From Paragonimus westermani (lineage: Eukaryota; Platyhelminthes; Trematoda; Plagiorchiida; Troglotrematidae), in NCBI GenBank assembly GCA_008508345.1, contig QNGE01003782.1:1-64000 (forward strand): a stretch of DNA of 64,000 bases. The letters are read 5' to 3'. Each line of letters opens with the position of its first letter. The stretch's first letter is position 1. The position numbers and the translations under genes were made by a program. Below, piece by piece: positions 13,401 through 39,832 of the stretch. The notes under the pieces were generated by a model. It did no database searches. It was not told where the DNA came from and was given only the letters and a program-made list of their open reading frames with translations.

Positions 13401-16400
13401 TCTGATTTTTGTTGGAACGAAATTATCACTGTACAAGGTGACGTTGACATGAAACCATCTGATAAGCTGCCCTTACTAGAGAATGTTCAACTTTGGTCAA
13501 TTTGGTTTGTCAACTATGGTAAAATGTAGACAGGAACAGTAGCTATAGCAATTGTTGACCTTAGTTAAAATCAGTGTTTCAGTGTAAATCTTTGCAATAT
13601 CACCGAGGTTCACACACTATATAGATTTGAACCGTGGACGTATGTGCACAGGAAGCCAGGAAATTCCCTCAAAACAATGTCGGCAATTATTGAATCGTCT
13701 CCTTCGTTAGGCGCCCAGTCGTTTGAACCAAAACCGAGAAGTGAGAAGAGACGTGGTAACACTGTTTATTGGTAGAGCGGGACAGAACTAAGCCACAGAA
13801 GCTCTGAATTTATAGAACGAAACGGTTACCATAGATGAGCGACAGACACAAAGCGGATCAAATGAAAGAGGCATATGTGGTATTCACGGCGCCAACAAAT
13901 CACGTTACAGGGGACATCAGAAAGCAACATGAGAAAACAGTCCAGACAGCGCACAGGCGTTCGACAGCACAGCTGCAATCTGATTGGCTGAGTGAGTCCA
14001 TACCACCGCCCACGACCATACCATCCGAGGTGGGCCGGTCGTTCGAAGTGGCGTGATGTGTCCTGGCTGTTTCGTTAAGAAATGCGCATCCTAACAACAG
14101 TACGAGAAAGAAACGAGTGACACTCGGCACTACTTATGCAATTCGAGTTGAGCCACGTAACCGGATGACGCGGTTTTCGTTATCCATACTTCGACTATTG
14201 ACAAGGAGGGCTGAACTTACTATGAGGACTCAGTAGGGTACAGATACTATGGTGATCCAGACAGCGGGTCTTAAAACCTTGTGGTCTGAACGTTAGCTTG
14301 GTGTATGGGATCTGAAAATGATCGTATCACCTTAAACGGTTATTGAAGTTCCTGAGGGAAGTCGATCCTTCCCAATCAGTTATACTTTTTAGGTGTTCTT
14401 TTCTGTGAGTCCGCAGTCGACTTGCAATCCGTTTGATGAACGTTTACATAGCCTCTCATATGCTTTCGGTATTTTGAAATCTACTAGCTGAAACTTTTCA
14501 TACCAACAGTTCACTCGAGCTTGCTCACTTCAATCATGACTGACGGCCAGTTGTCAAAACACATAGGTTGCTAATCGACTGCCTTTTTTGCTTGGTTAGA
14601 TCTGATCATGAGAGCGTGAATACCGAGGATGTGAACAGTACGTACGAAATTTATCACAGCAGTAGCATTGTACGGTGGGCCCGCTCGAAGAAAATGTATC
14701 AGTCTAGTGTGCCACGTGATCGATTGGGATTTTGGTCCCATGGGTATGTTCTAAAAGTACGTATATGAAGATTGTCGGTGAAAATTGTGCAAAATTATGC
14801 AATAAACCAATCAACCATCGGCACCGCAGAGTATGATCATGTGAGTGAATGATATTTTAGATCATCCTGGTTGCTTTGATGGAGTCCAGTTATTTCGTGA
14901 GCATGTCATGTCTTTATTTCGTAAAACGACGTTAGTACTAACAGAAATCTTGTATTGAGTAGCAGTTCGTTGGCTCAATGTGACACATATGGACCGCATT
15001 TTCTCCCCTTACACTTAACGTATCAGGAGTCAATAGTTGCTATCCGTTGTGGTTCTCATTCATCACTAGCTATGGAACTGGAGTAGCCGGTTGTACCCGT
15101 TAGGTCTAAACAACAAGAGGTTGTAAACAATTCATTTGGGCCCCTAACTGAAAATCAGACGTCACCGTAAATCTGATAGTACTAAACAGATAAAATGTCA
15201 CACAACGAGGAAACAGGTGTCGTGGATCGAAGCAGCTGTCTGACCTTCCGACAGGCACATTCAGGAAGTTCCCGGTGGACGAAAAGCTAAGCATGCCGTT
15301 TTGATTATATTTTAAATCAAGGGTGAGATTGGACTTGATGAGACCTTCACGGAAAATACACGTATTATCCATAAAACTATTGAGAAATCGTCGGGGATTG
15401 AGATAACTACGAGTAAAACATCACATGGTTGATAGTCACGATTATATTCTGGAGTACTTTTCGGCTGATACACTCTGGTAAACATACATCACACTAGAAC
15501 TTTGTTTATGGCGGAACTTAACAGGGAGTGAAACTTCGACCGCTGCACTTTTAATTAAAGCAGCTTGATCTCACAAAGAGATTAACCGAGTCATTGTATC
15601 CAAACGCTCGGTTCATGTTTTTTATACGATTTTCCTGAAAGTATTATGAAATGACTAATAAAAAACCTGTTGACGATAGAAATCAACAAAACACTCTCGG
15701 ACAATCAGGCGCGACGTGAATTAAAAAATATTTTGTGAAATCTTGACAGGTTTTTGCAGAAAGACTAACCGACTACGTCTGTTGAAACAGTTGAGATTCA
15801 CTACCAAACTCACTGGACTGGGTTAGAAGGGGTGAGTTACACGGAAAGTTATCGAAACGCGAGTTGAGGCCTCCCTGCCTAAAAAGGTATCATCAGTCGT
15901 GTGGATGGTAATTCCCGACCACCTGGAATAAGTGTGGTTCATCCGAAGGTGATCACGCGGAGTGACCTTGTTCGACTAAAGAGCCGAGAACTAACTAGTT
16001 AGCATGCACAATCCATACCAAATATACCATCTCCGGTTAGCTTGTTAAACATATCTTTTTTCGCATGTGTTCACGGTGACTCGTTGGCAGTTGGCGTTAA
16101 AAACTGTGGAACCATACTCAGACTAACTTAACCATCAATTTAAACCGTGAATAAGTTAACGCTTGCTTCTCAGTCAACAGTAGTATTTAACAGGAGGATA
16201 TGGTAGACCAGTATCCACAATCTGAATGCCTACTGTTCTCGATGACGGCCAGTTGAAGTGAAAAAGCCGAGACGAAATTATAAGCACCAATTGCTAGATT
16301 ATTATGCTTTTTGGCTTAATCTTCTGTGTTTACATACCTAATCAAAACGGTCAATAAATAATCACTTTTTCATCGAAACTGCGGATGTAGTGAGGGTCTG

Positions 16401-18750
16401 AATGGAACATTTATAAATATGTGCTAATGGTGACGGATATCATTACCACGTTCTGCCGTTGAATCAAGGTTTATATAAGTAATACATTTCACTAATAAGT
16501 TATTTGACTTTGCAGCTTTGGTTGACAAACGTTTTTTCGTTTTGTACTAAAATGTGTCGTACATGTTCCACTGTTATATCTATGCTCCTAGTGTAATTAT
16601 TTGTAGACCACCATGGTATTTAGGGTGCGTATATTCTAGTCTGTATCATGCATTCAAGTATATACCATTTAGGCGCACTTGATGAAGTCTCACAGACAAA
16701 TCAATAGAAATGTGGTGGTAGATGGTCCATTTTCAAAGGGCACAGACCGGGTGGATCCAGCCGATTGTATACGCTCTATTCGCTATAGATTCTTAAACAT
16801 CACCTTGTCTGTAGACATAATCAGAGGTTTTATAGAACTTATGGAAGTCGACAAAATTGTTTAATTTGATCAATAACCAGTAACTGAGATGTCATTTTTA
16901 TTCTCGTACTTACACTCTGTTTGCCAGACGAGTTTGCGAGACCATTTAGAGCAGACTTCCGGTTGTGCTTTCGACCAACCAAAACAAATGAATGGAAGCT
17001 TTATCTACAAAAAAGACTTATTTTGACCAAACAGTAAAGTATGACTGAATCGAGACAGTAAACTGCAATATATTCCGAATAGTTATGGATGGTCCGAACA
17101 GTGGATGTAACACAAAAATTCACAATCAAGTCAATTCAATTTATATTAGATGACTACCTGAAATCCAAATGAAACTCCGTTCCATTATTTGCATATGTCC
17201 ACGTCAAAACACTCTGTAATCATGGGTGACTTTAAACTGCTCCACGCTGCTCTAGTTGACAGTAGGCTTTCTTGAATTCAATCATGGTTCACTGGATGCT
17301 TTATAAGCTAACTGGTCCAATCAAGCTGAATATACGTATATAAAACATTGTGAGTGATCCTCAGCAAGGCTACAGTAAAAATAGTCCAGTTTTCAAACGG
17401 TGTCCGAAACACGCAAGAGGACCTTCGGAGTTGGCAATCGGACTTTAGCTTTATAAAATCAACAGTACTAAAAAAAATAATTGGCCAGCTCAACGAAGTA
17501 GAGTTCAGATCAAATGAGAGGCCATAGTTGTGGGATTATGGGCTACACTAATCAAGTCGGCTATTGTGCCTCCACGAGGGGATACTGGCTATACGCCTAG
17601 GTGTGCCATTAGGTCGTGCCCTGTGCCAGAAGTTGGTGCGGTTGACTCAAACATAGGGATCGATGATTTACATCCGACCTAGAAGAGGATCTGGTCTACT
17701 GATACGTTCTGGCAAGAGTGAAACTTGAGCCTAGTGCTCTCCTCTGAAATGGACCAGCCGGTAAGTCTTTTTGAGTGTGTTAGCTGCAAACAAACGTAAG
17801 TTTCCCCCAACGGCTCCGGCTGCTCATGAAGAATCAAACTGACCGAAAACTCTGCGCAACTTCAAGACCTCCGGCCTGTATTTTAGGAAGATCGTCGTCG
17901 TTCTTTTGGAAATGATCAACTAGAAACAACTCCTACTACCGGACAGGATTGTAAGTTCAAGTTTCTCAGAACACCTCTAAAGATCGTCAAGAGCTGGACA
18001 GCTGAACGTTTGCTGGTAGGCGTAATTCAAGCTTTCATCGTAGCAAACACCCATACACCACATCAACCGAGAAAGTAGCGTTATTTTTCTTAGTCCGAGA
18101 GACAACGATTGTTTCTCGACACATACAGTAGGAAGCATGTACGCTTGACTTTTTGTTTCTATTCTCAGCCCAATACAATTCCACAGAAGAGTTCAGGAGT
18201 GAGTATAAGCAACATAGGCTAGTAACTAAATTCCACAATACATTTTAAACTATTAGACAGATATACGTACTTCAGAGATCTACTGAAACCTAAAAAGATA
18301 AAGACAGCCATAATGCATTTGCCAACTACTCCCTGGATAGAAACAGGCCAGATTGTCCTTCGGAGACCAAAGTGAACCAATGAAAACACCACAACCAAGA
18401 CCTCTTTGTATTAGCTCAATAGCTATGATGACACTCTAAGTTTACACATAGTCCTACGTGAAGTCAAGGTAAGAGCACACTGCTCACAGGGTTGAGAACA
18501 ATTAAGCATAATATAAACAAATTGGTTTCATTCCAAGTTAGCAGTTTTCTATGGACAGACCATTCCACGACCATCCAGAGAAGAGGAGATCTGAAGTGAG
18601 ACATCAGTTTTGTAGGATTTTTGCACCGCAACACATACTTCAAAGAACAATGTGCAATATCTTTGTAAGTTTTTCATCTAGAAATGATATGAAGCAATTT
18701 CTGAAATAAATACCTTATTATCTGAGCCTAATCGAAACACGTGAACGAGG
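7494..18750. other. No gene recognised
   Basis: About 11 kb with only short, motif-free open frames on both strands, apart from the repeat at 11436-11620. A 16-bp near-perfect tandem duplication (ggatcgagat-atcgc) lies near 8626-8660. I looked for RT, transposase and conserved exon motifs and found none. Confidence 0.55.
11436..11620 (+). repeat. Diverged dispersed repeat, copy 2
   Basis: Partner of the 3586-3780 copy, same orientation and spacing of conserved patches. Just after it (about 11617-11641) is a short palindromic run built from 'actactc' and 'gagtagt'. Family unknown. Confidence 0.4.
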
Positions 18751-19990
18751 AAACGCGAAACGAGTGAGAAAGAATTACAGGAGTAAAGTAATAATTGCAT
18801 ATGTATGGCGTGGTTGTGTAAAATTGCAGAAGCATGTAAAAGTAGTGGACAACGCGTTGGATTTAAGACAAATTGAGATGAGCGGTAATCATAGGACATT
18901 AAAACGGATACGAAAAATTGGAAGATCTCTCAGTGAAATCGGCGTGAGAATTGCTCTGTTCTTCGTTCTGTAGCTCAGTGATTGGTGTTCACTGGATGGT
19001 TATTGTTAGGCTAATTTTCGTTCGTAGGCTAGAGCTCAATAATTGCTCGATATCCAAAGCGAGTGACCGGAGTTTTATTGCTGTGACTTCACGCTACGTC
19101 GGACGCAACCTCCGAGGCAAAAGAATACGCGGAGGAGAAGATCTGAAACGTTTGTCAACACATTTTCAAATTACGCAGCCACACGGTTAGGTACACGGAG
19201 AGCTTATTCTGAGCGTGACGTTAATGGCAAGTTAGCTTCGTTTCGAATATATCAACAAGCAGTTCTCTAATGAAAATGTAGGTGGTTGTAAGAGGAGCGT
19301 ACGAGCTACTCAACAGTATACTATGCTTAACTCAGCGGACACTGATCAGTTACTGGAGAGAATGGAGTGGGCGGAACACCATGTTAGTTGGATTGGTCGT
19401 TGAAACAGTGCTATCTTCAGTGATGAAAAAGAGTTCGATTTGAAGTGATTCAATGGTTAGTCAATTCACCTTCACGACCTAATGAAGAGATAGGTAGTTC
19501 GTTTCCAAAAGTACAACGGCAGCTCGTCGATGGTGAGATGGAAGAAACGCGAGATAGTAACAATGGACGGAGCACAAACGTCTGCCTTGTACAACAGTAT
19601 ACTTTGTTGCTAGGATGCACAATGAAAAGCTAACATACCGACAGTATAAGGCTTGTTTATTTGAATCCCATAGTTCTAGAAGTCTTTTCTGTAAAAAGAT
19701 CAAATACTTGGATTACCTAGCAAGAAGTCCCGACCTGAACCAGGCTGGAAATATGTGGGGCGTCAACACAAGAAAACTGTACCAAAATGGATGAAGTATT
19801 TCCTATAGGGGGATGAAAAGTCCCCTTTCGCAAGAATGATGGAATATTGACAGTGAAATATTAAAACCCTTGGCGAACGGTATGCAGAGAATGCCTTTTC
19901 CACTGTCAAAAAGTGAAGGACGCTCACTCTAATGACTTTTGATTCGAGATGGTTCTTTCCAAGATGATTTTGCAATGGTTTCAGACATGT
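18750..19990 (+). pseudogene. Tc1/mariner-like transposase, degenerate
   Basis: Cut-and-paste DNA transposase of the DDE superfamily, fragmented by frameshifts and stops. The first catalytic region is visible as EWAEHHVSW then AIFSDEKEF (about 19364-19440), the Asp being at 19422-19424. A continuous frame from 19615 to 19790 holds LTYRQYK, a remnant of the DNxPxH region (SHSSRS) and ARSPDLNQAGNMWG, equivalent to 'SPDLNPIENLWG'; the catalytic Glu/Asp position is Gly. The N-terminal DNA-binding part is probably in 18764-19190 but is not clearly readable. Terminal inverted repeats were not found. It cannot be active. Confidence 0.8.
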
Positions 19991-20905
19991 TTTCGCAACA
20001 TATGATCAGTGTTGGCTTAAAGATTTACTTCGCAACACGACTCGGGATATTGCAGAAGTTTGCGGGAGACTGTTAGACCTCTCCAGTCGTTGACAACCTC
20101 TATTCCACCTAATTCCACATCCTATCAAATCGATCCTCCTTTTCTCGTGCTCACAGAGAGCTGCAGTCCGCTGGGCGCGGTTGAATACACCGGCTACTTA
20201 ATCACCCAACTTACGGCGGAAAATCTACGTTCAACAGTGTTCACAAAGAGAACATTAACCATTGAAGTGTAGAACAATGAGTGTGCACGGCCCTGACAGG
20301 CAGAACAAACGCTGGCAGTACTGAGTGTTCAAAAAAGCATTTTACGCCTTTTCACTGCTGTCGGTTTCATCGTCATCATCATAGACAGCAACACATCAGT
20401 GGTTCACACTGATGCTCACATACAACCTAGAAGAGAAAAGCAAAACCTGTATAGAAGAGGAGAAAAAAAGGGAAAGGGACCAAACTACTGAAAATGTCCG
20501 TCTAAATTCAAACGTTCAACATCAATGTGCTTACACTTTGCAAACAAACGACTGAGCTGTAAATGAAAATAAAGCGTCATCAGCAAGACAGCTTCCTTAC
20601 GGCTTTCACTACCCCACGTCATTAAATGCACTCACTTCGCAGACAACTCGACCAAACAACGACAACATTCAAGTCACTGAGTTCGGTTAGCCACCATCTC
20701 ACCTAACGTCACCAGTCACCGACTGTGTGGGTCGTAAGGTCCCCAGCACGGGAGACGAACCCGATCTACGATGACAAACCCTTTCGTGAACGAATTCATT
20801 TCTCTAAGCTAGGTCATCATCTGTCCACCTCGCACCAGTTAGCCCCAACGTCGGCAAACAGTGCTCGGTGTGGCAGGCGACCAGTCGGCATCCTTAGTAC
20901 ACGAC

Positions 20906-21910
20906 CTAACCATCTAAGTCTGTGCAGATGTAAAGAGTGAACAAAAAACTCGTTTGACAATCAGTGCGAAACACCCGCTTCTTCACCACTTCGTTGTTTA
21001 CTCGCTGGTGCCACCCGATAGGAGCGATAGAATACAGACACCGGTGGTCAAATACGTGGAGATAGTTCACGTCTTCTACCCTAAGCGGCCAAGTTTCACT
21101 ACCATCAATTAACATAGTCCTCACTGTCGCCTTATATACACAACAATTAAGCATCAGAGAGATACTTTTCTGTAACCAGAGGTGTCCCACATTAGCGAAT
21201 ACCACCCTAGCCTTAGAAGTAACTGCTTCTACTTCATTCCCTACATCTCCGCCGCCGCCGCCGATGCGGTGTCCCAGATACACAAACCGATCAACAACCT
21301 CAATAACTTCATTATCTAACATCGAATCTACGTAATCACAGTAATGTTGTGGAAGCAGTTTGCATTTTGAGGCCACAGAGCGCATTCCGAAGTATTTAGC
21401 ATAACGCAGAATAGCGTTTAGCATTGTTTGTGCTGTTTGAAAGTTGCCAAATGGCAACTCCTCATCGTCAGCATAATCAAGATCAGTCACCCTTCCAGCA
21501 GGTAGGAGGTCCACGCTGGCACTTTGTGAGTATCGTAGAGAGTCCTGCATTGTATCGTCCATCACAAAATTAAACAAAAATGGTGGAACTGGACAGCCTT
21601 GACGTATACCACTGCTGGTGCTGAAACTGTCAAACAGTTCGCCGTAAACCGTAACCGAAGGTGAATTATGGGGATAAACCGCAGACAGCACGTTCACATA
21701 CCTGGTCGGCCCACCCTTGCGTTTAAGCGACTCTGAAATTGTAGATCGATCCACCGAATTAAACGCAACTTTGAAGTCGAGGAGTAAGGCAGTTGTTGGC
21801 CGGCAGTACACACGACGCTGCTCCAGAATTTGACGAACAGTAAAGATGTGATCTATACATTTCCGCCCAGGGCAAAACCTTATCTGTTCTTCCCTAATAT
21901 TTTCTCCCAA
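20906..21910 (-). pseudogene. RTE-like reverse transcriptase, 334-codon open frame (partial)
   Basis: Longest open frame of the window. RT motifs in order: RFCPGRKCIDHIF (11-23), block A ALLLDFKVAFNSVD (41-54) with Asp45, block B GIRQGCPVPPFLFNF (101-115), block C LDYADDEELPF (144-154) with Asp148/Asp149. The thumb/C-terminal blocks YLGHRI, VYKATVRTML and SETWPLRVEDVNYL follow. A CCG trinucleotide run encodes Gly217-Gly221. The N-terminal endonuclease is out of frame upstream and the tail stops early compared with the family, so this is a fragment although the catalytic triad is intact. Confidence 0.85.
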
Positions 21911-22943
21911 ACTGCAGTGAGTCGAGGAGGTATAATGGATGTCAGAACTCTAATGATGATGGTTTTCACAAGAGCCCCAGATAACTTTTTTGAATGTAGA
22001 AACCGTTATCGCGCGACCCCAGAACGTAGAGATGATCTCCGTCGTCTACATAAGTGGAAACATCTGAGTCAAGGCGTCTATTAGCGTCTCCCTCTGTGAA
22101 AATTGCCGGTACGAGGTCGTCTGGGTCAGCAGCCCTATGACGTTTGACAGCCGAAACGCACTCGCGAACCAGTCTCTGTGGATAGTGCTAAATCTACCAA
22201 CCAAGGTGCTGCATTACAAGTTTTTGGCAGCAACACAGTAGAAGGAGGATGGCAGCTAAATTAGGCCTCAGTGTTCCGTCCATCGCTTCAACCTTCTGGA
22301 CGTAGTATATATGTGTGCCAAATACCTCGCTGATAGCTTCACTGACAAATGGACGTCTGGGACCAGTAACATGGATAAGCTTGAAGAGTCTGCCGGTGTT
22401 CCTTGAAAAAAAGCGGTTCCCATTTCTTTAACTTTCCCCATTAACTATGCCTCACGATCAGCGATTAGGCTACACTACAGCTTCCTACGAATATCTCCCC
22501 TAGACTTGTTATATGAACTGTCAAGAGGAATGTTGCGTCTAACTTCTAACGACTACAGATATTTCTTCGAGATCCAGCGTCTATCCATCCCATGTACTCC
22601 GGTACCGCATGTTATAGTACCTGCTTAATAAATTGCCTGTGAACTCTCAGTCCAACAGCTATTGGGATCTTCGGAATGAGAACTGATTTGGTACTTATGC
22701 TTTACCAACGGTATAGCCAGTTTTTCCACAACCAGCCGTTACCGTCGATGGCGTCGTTGTCCAGCAAAACGATAACGTAACAACGCATAATCTGAGTCCA
22801 AGCATGTGTTCCGGTAAGAACCACAGTCCTGATTCGAATCACGTCACTTATAACTAACAGCTATGTGTTCTATCTGATACCAGGCCTGAGTTTGAGAAGG
22901 TAGGCACCAAGTATGTCAGTGACGCGCACGATGTCTAAAGCTA

Positions 22944-23505
22944 GTGCTGGCTAAAATAGCCTATACTCAGCGCACATGCGCAACAGCCGCTTCTTACTGT
23001 CCGATCGATGTGATGCTATCCCAAACCTGCCACCTAAAGGAGACTCAGCCTTGCCAAGGCAGCCGACCTGGGTATTCATATTCCCGGCCAAAACAACTAC
23101 ATCGGAACCATGTATCAACCGAAGGAGGGCGGCCAGATCTGATTAAAAGGCGTCGTTGACACCGGCATCACTACAGTCAGTTAGAGCATAAGCAGATACA
23201 GTGAAAAGATTTTTGAAAATTCTGCGTCTAGAGCTGGCCTTAACAGAACCGACCAACCAGACAGACGTGCTGGGGTTTATACCTACCCCAGCCAGACAGG
23301 TAACGGCCGCCGTAGTCATCCGAAGTGTACATTCAGTATCGGATAGATAGTGTGGGTACTGTTGGTTTCATGCGTTGACCAATGTCCTGGGTTCTAGTCT
23401 CCGAAATGCAGCAGACATCGATACGTAACGAGTCTACCGTCTGTGCGATAGACACCTGTTGCTTTACCTGTTTTAAAGTACGAAAGTTGAAATCACCCAT
23501 AGTGA
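22944..23505 (-). pseudogene. RTE-like AP endonuclease domain, frameshifted
   Basis: Two readable blocks on the minus strand. The first (about 23380-23500) reads FRTLKQVKQQVSIA…DSLRIDVCCISETR, the start of the exonuclease/endonuclease/phosphatase fold with the catalytic Glu of 'SETR'. The second (about 22955-23100) reads VVVLAGNMNTQVGC…GGRFGIAS…RLLRMCAEYRLF, where the usual 'GDFN/GDMN' has become GNMN (catalytic Asp lost). Stops and a frameshift lie between. Confidence 0.82.
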
Positions 23506-23520
23506 TTCATCATCTAGTTC

Positions 23521-25429
23521 TAAGCAAGGGACGAAAGAGGTCTGAGGCTGCATGGTAAGAGATGGTACTTACCGACACAGCTATATCTGTTACGGGACCT
23601 GCAGAGTAGTTACTTGTTGGGGATGTTACATACCCCCAAAAACTGTCCACTTAACCGGTAAAGAACATTTACCACTTTTGTAAATTCGAATTCCTCTATT
23701 GCACCATCATTTTTTTAATTTCTGGCGCCGATTTACATACTGGACGCTAATTCGCCTGTTATCTACCCAGGACGCTTTTCACTGAATATTGCACATTGAA
23801 CATCATTCGCCCGGTCGCTTGACGAGCCTTCAATACGCAAGAGCTGCATTGTTGTCTTCGGACTGAGACTGTAAAAGATCTCTTTCTGGAGACCATTGTT
23901 TTTTCCTTCATAGTCGGCTTGGGTATCGGCTCTTCGGGGTTACAGCAACGCGTACAATATCATTGCGTCGTAGGAATCGTTCCAGCTCAGTTGCATCCAC
24001 TCGGTCGTTCCGCGTTATAAAATTACTAGGAGTGAGGATTGGGAGATAAATTTGACAGGACGGTTGGGGAGGGGTAAGCAGTAAGATGTTTTCGCCTATC
24101 CACCCTGCTCTACACAACAGATAGGGCGACCCGGTTTAAACTGCGAGACGACCGACGCATTGTGGAATTATTGGTGATGAGTGTTCATGGTTGTACGTGA
24201 ACTGAGATACTACCAGGACATCCAGAATCAGACAGGAGAATGACAGGTGTTCTCTACCAAAGCCTTTGGCTCAAAGACCTGTACCGCAAGGCAGCGGGCG
24301 GGTGACAGTATACCGAAACTAGTAATTTTTCCGGTAGCAGATGTCGAATTTCTTCTAACCCCCAGCCTGGAGGACCATGGGATTGTAGTTTTTTTGGATG
24401 TCTACCTACTGGCCTGCCTGGTAAGAGTGACTCTGTCGGTGTGCTCCCCCCACCGTCCAGTTTGGCCCAACAGCTCACCGAGATGCACAAGCCGTCACAC
24501 CACGTCAAGGTCCAGTCTCGTTGTGATGATGAGATAAAAAAGCGGTAATACATGCCGTGTTTCGACGTACTTCTGAAGGAATTAGTCCTCCAAATTAGCA
24601 ACCGATTAAAGTATCACAAAATACAAGTGACTTGGTGATTATTTCGCGCAATTAACCAAAACAATCGTCAATCATTGGGCGCATCCACCAGATTATTATA
24701 AAGCGCGTTAGCCAAACCCACACAACGCACCATGCCATGTAGGTTAGCCAAGTTACATTGCATATTTTCACGTGGATCAACAACGGTTTCTGTGGCTGCC
24801 AAATAAACGTTTATCCAGACGCTCTAGGCACGTCACCGAATTCATGTGGGTTCAAGGCGCGCGCAACTACTTGTCTGAAGATTTACACTACTAACAAAAG
24901 GACAGTAATATAGTTGAAAACGTCACGGCGTGGCTGTTGTCCGGCAATCCGCTGCAGGCATTTGCCATTCTGCTGCAATTCCATAGGCAACCGTGATCTC
25001 CATTACATAGTACTGATGTGAGTGTATGCGTGTTCAGTTATTGTTTGTCCAGGTTCATCCAATGCACCTGTCATTTCTGTGAACTAAATGTTAGCATATC
25101 GCAGTATGTATGTTTCGATGAAATGGTTGAAGGAAGTCCAGTGTTTCGAAGTTCCGAAAGAATTGTGCACAACTGAAGTAGAAAGACAATCTGAGGCGGC
25201 AAAAAAATCTTATACTTGTTACGTCATATAAAAATGAGTGAAAGCGGAAAGGAGATTTTAGGTGAAAATCGAAAGTAAAAACAGCGGGATCAACGACTGA
25301 TCCGGAAGAACGAAAACAAAAATTCTAAACGCGTATGAAGAATCGAAACATCCTACCAGAAATTTGTTTGGCCAAATATGAAGAGTCGGTATACACAGAA
25401 TTACACTTAAAGCGTGTCAGTTAACAGTA
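23521..25429. other. Gap between RTE element and NDUFAF7 3' end
   Basis: The 115-codon (24254-24601, -) and 96-codon (24247-24537, +) frames overlap on a G+C-richer patch and match no family I know. The minus frame 23908-24117 is also unrecognised. The patch could be the 5' leader of the RTE element. The NDUFAF7 3' UTR must begin just below 25430. Confidence 0.4.
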
Positions 25430-39156
<13,727 letters not shown>

Positions 39157-39526
39157 CTCGCGCGCTGCACAACAACCTTGAATTTCAGTTCAGTTCGGCT
39201 CATATGACTTGGGGCCAGTAACCGGTTAATACACAATTTGTTGCACCAGCTGGCTCTAAGAATCTCACCTTGTCGCAAAAAATGAGGTAGGAAAACTCCC
39301 ATTAATAGAGATTCAGCGTATTTGGTGGGATGTAGAACTCTAGCGAATGCAAACACTATACGCGGTTCTTCTGTGATGACGAGGCCAAAATGCGGTGAAG
39401 GTAAAAGAAGACCACTCACAGTAGTCCGTGAAGGTGCGGTGTTTCAGAATTCATCTCGCGGTAAATGATGGTAATTTTGACGGGTTCGATCAGTCCTGTT
39501 GCTCCAATGGATGCTGAGTTCACAGC
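39157..39526 (-). promoter_or_regulatory. NDUFAF7 5' flank, presumed promoter/5' UTR
   Basis: About 370 bp between the NDUFAF7 ATG and a solo LTR. No TATA box is obvious on the minus strand. TTGTGCAG ends 8 bases upstream of the ATG and could be a 3' splice site (for a 5'-UTR intron or spliced-leader addition, both known in flatworms); this is inference only. Confidence 0.3.
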
Positions 39527-39832
39527 GGTAGCGCAGCGTCCCTATTTGTTTATTGCTAACTGCGTTGATGTTATGATTAGATTTTGTACCCTCTTTCATC
39601 CCCAACCTTTTTATACGCTTAAACGTTTGTTTGGACGAGTATGGTTGCGGGCAAGTCACCCGCGCACTCGAGCGTACGGCTCCACTGCCTGCTCGCTTGT
39701 CGTTTCGCTGTACCAACGTTTTATGTTGCTATTCCCTCGCTCTAACGTCGATTTCGCGTGTCGGCAATGTAATCCTTATCTACTCGTTGCGTTATTCGTA
39801 ACTTGTTGGCAATAGCTCAACTGAACTCTACA
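39527..39832 (+). repeat. Solo LTR of Ty3/gypsy element (about 306 bp)
   Basis: Aligns along its whole length, in inverse orientation, with the LTR at 62923-63222. Shared blocks include TTTATTGCTAAC, TTATGATTAGATTTTGTAC, CGAGTATGGTT, GGGCAAGTCACCCGCGCACT, CTGCCTGCTCGCTTGTCG and the 3' end GAACTCTACA. A TATA-like TTTTTATACGC lies inside. The 5' terminus is mutated (GGTAGCG for TGTAGCG). No polypurine tract precedes it and no primer binding site or gag follows, so a solo LTR is likeliest. The 70-codon frame 39803-40015 that starts at its end is not recognised. Confidence 0.75.

Larger units (their letters stand above)
20720..23520 (-). mobile_element. RTE-like non-LTR retrotransposon, decayed
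   Basis: Minus-strand element with an AP endonuclease (22944-23505) upstream of a reverse transcriptase (20906-21910), the order found in RTE/BovB-type elements including schistosome SR2. Between them (21911-22940) the frame is broken but fragments such as LDSDYALLRYRF remain. Downstream of the RT stop, 20720-20905 still reads as the family's C-terminal tail with stops. The 5' end is not defined; 23900-24600 is more G+C-rich and may be its 5' leader, without proof. It targets chromosomal DNA by endonuclease nicking; this copy is inactive. Confidence 0.85.

Noticed and set aside
24247..24601. Possible gene at overlapping 96- and 115-codon frames
   Set aside because: No motif and no splice context; more likely a G+C-rich repeat leader.
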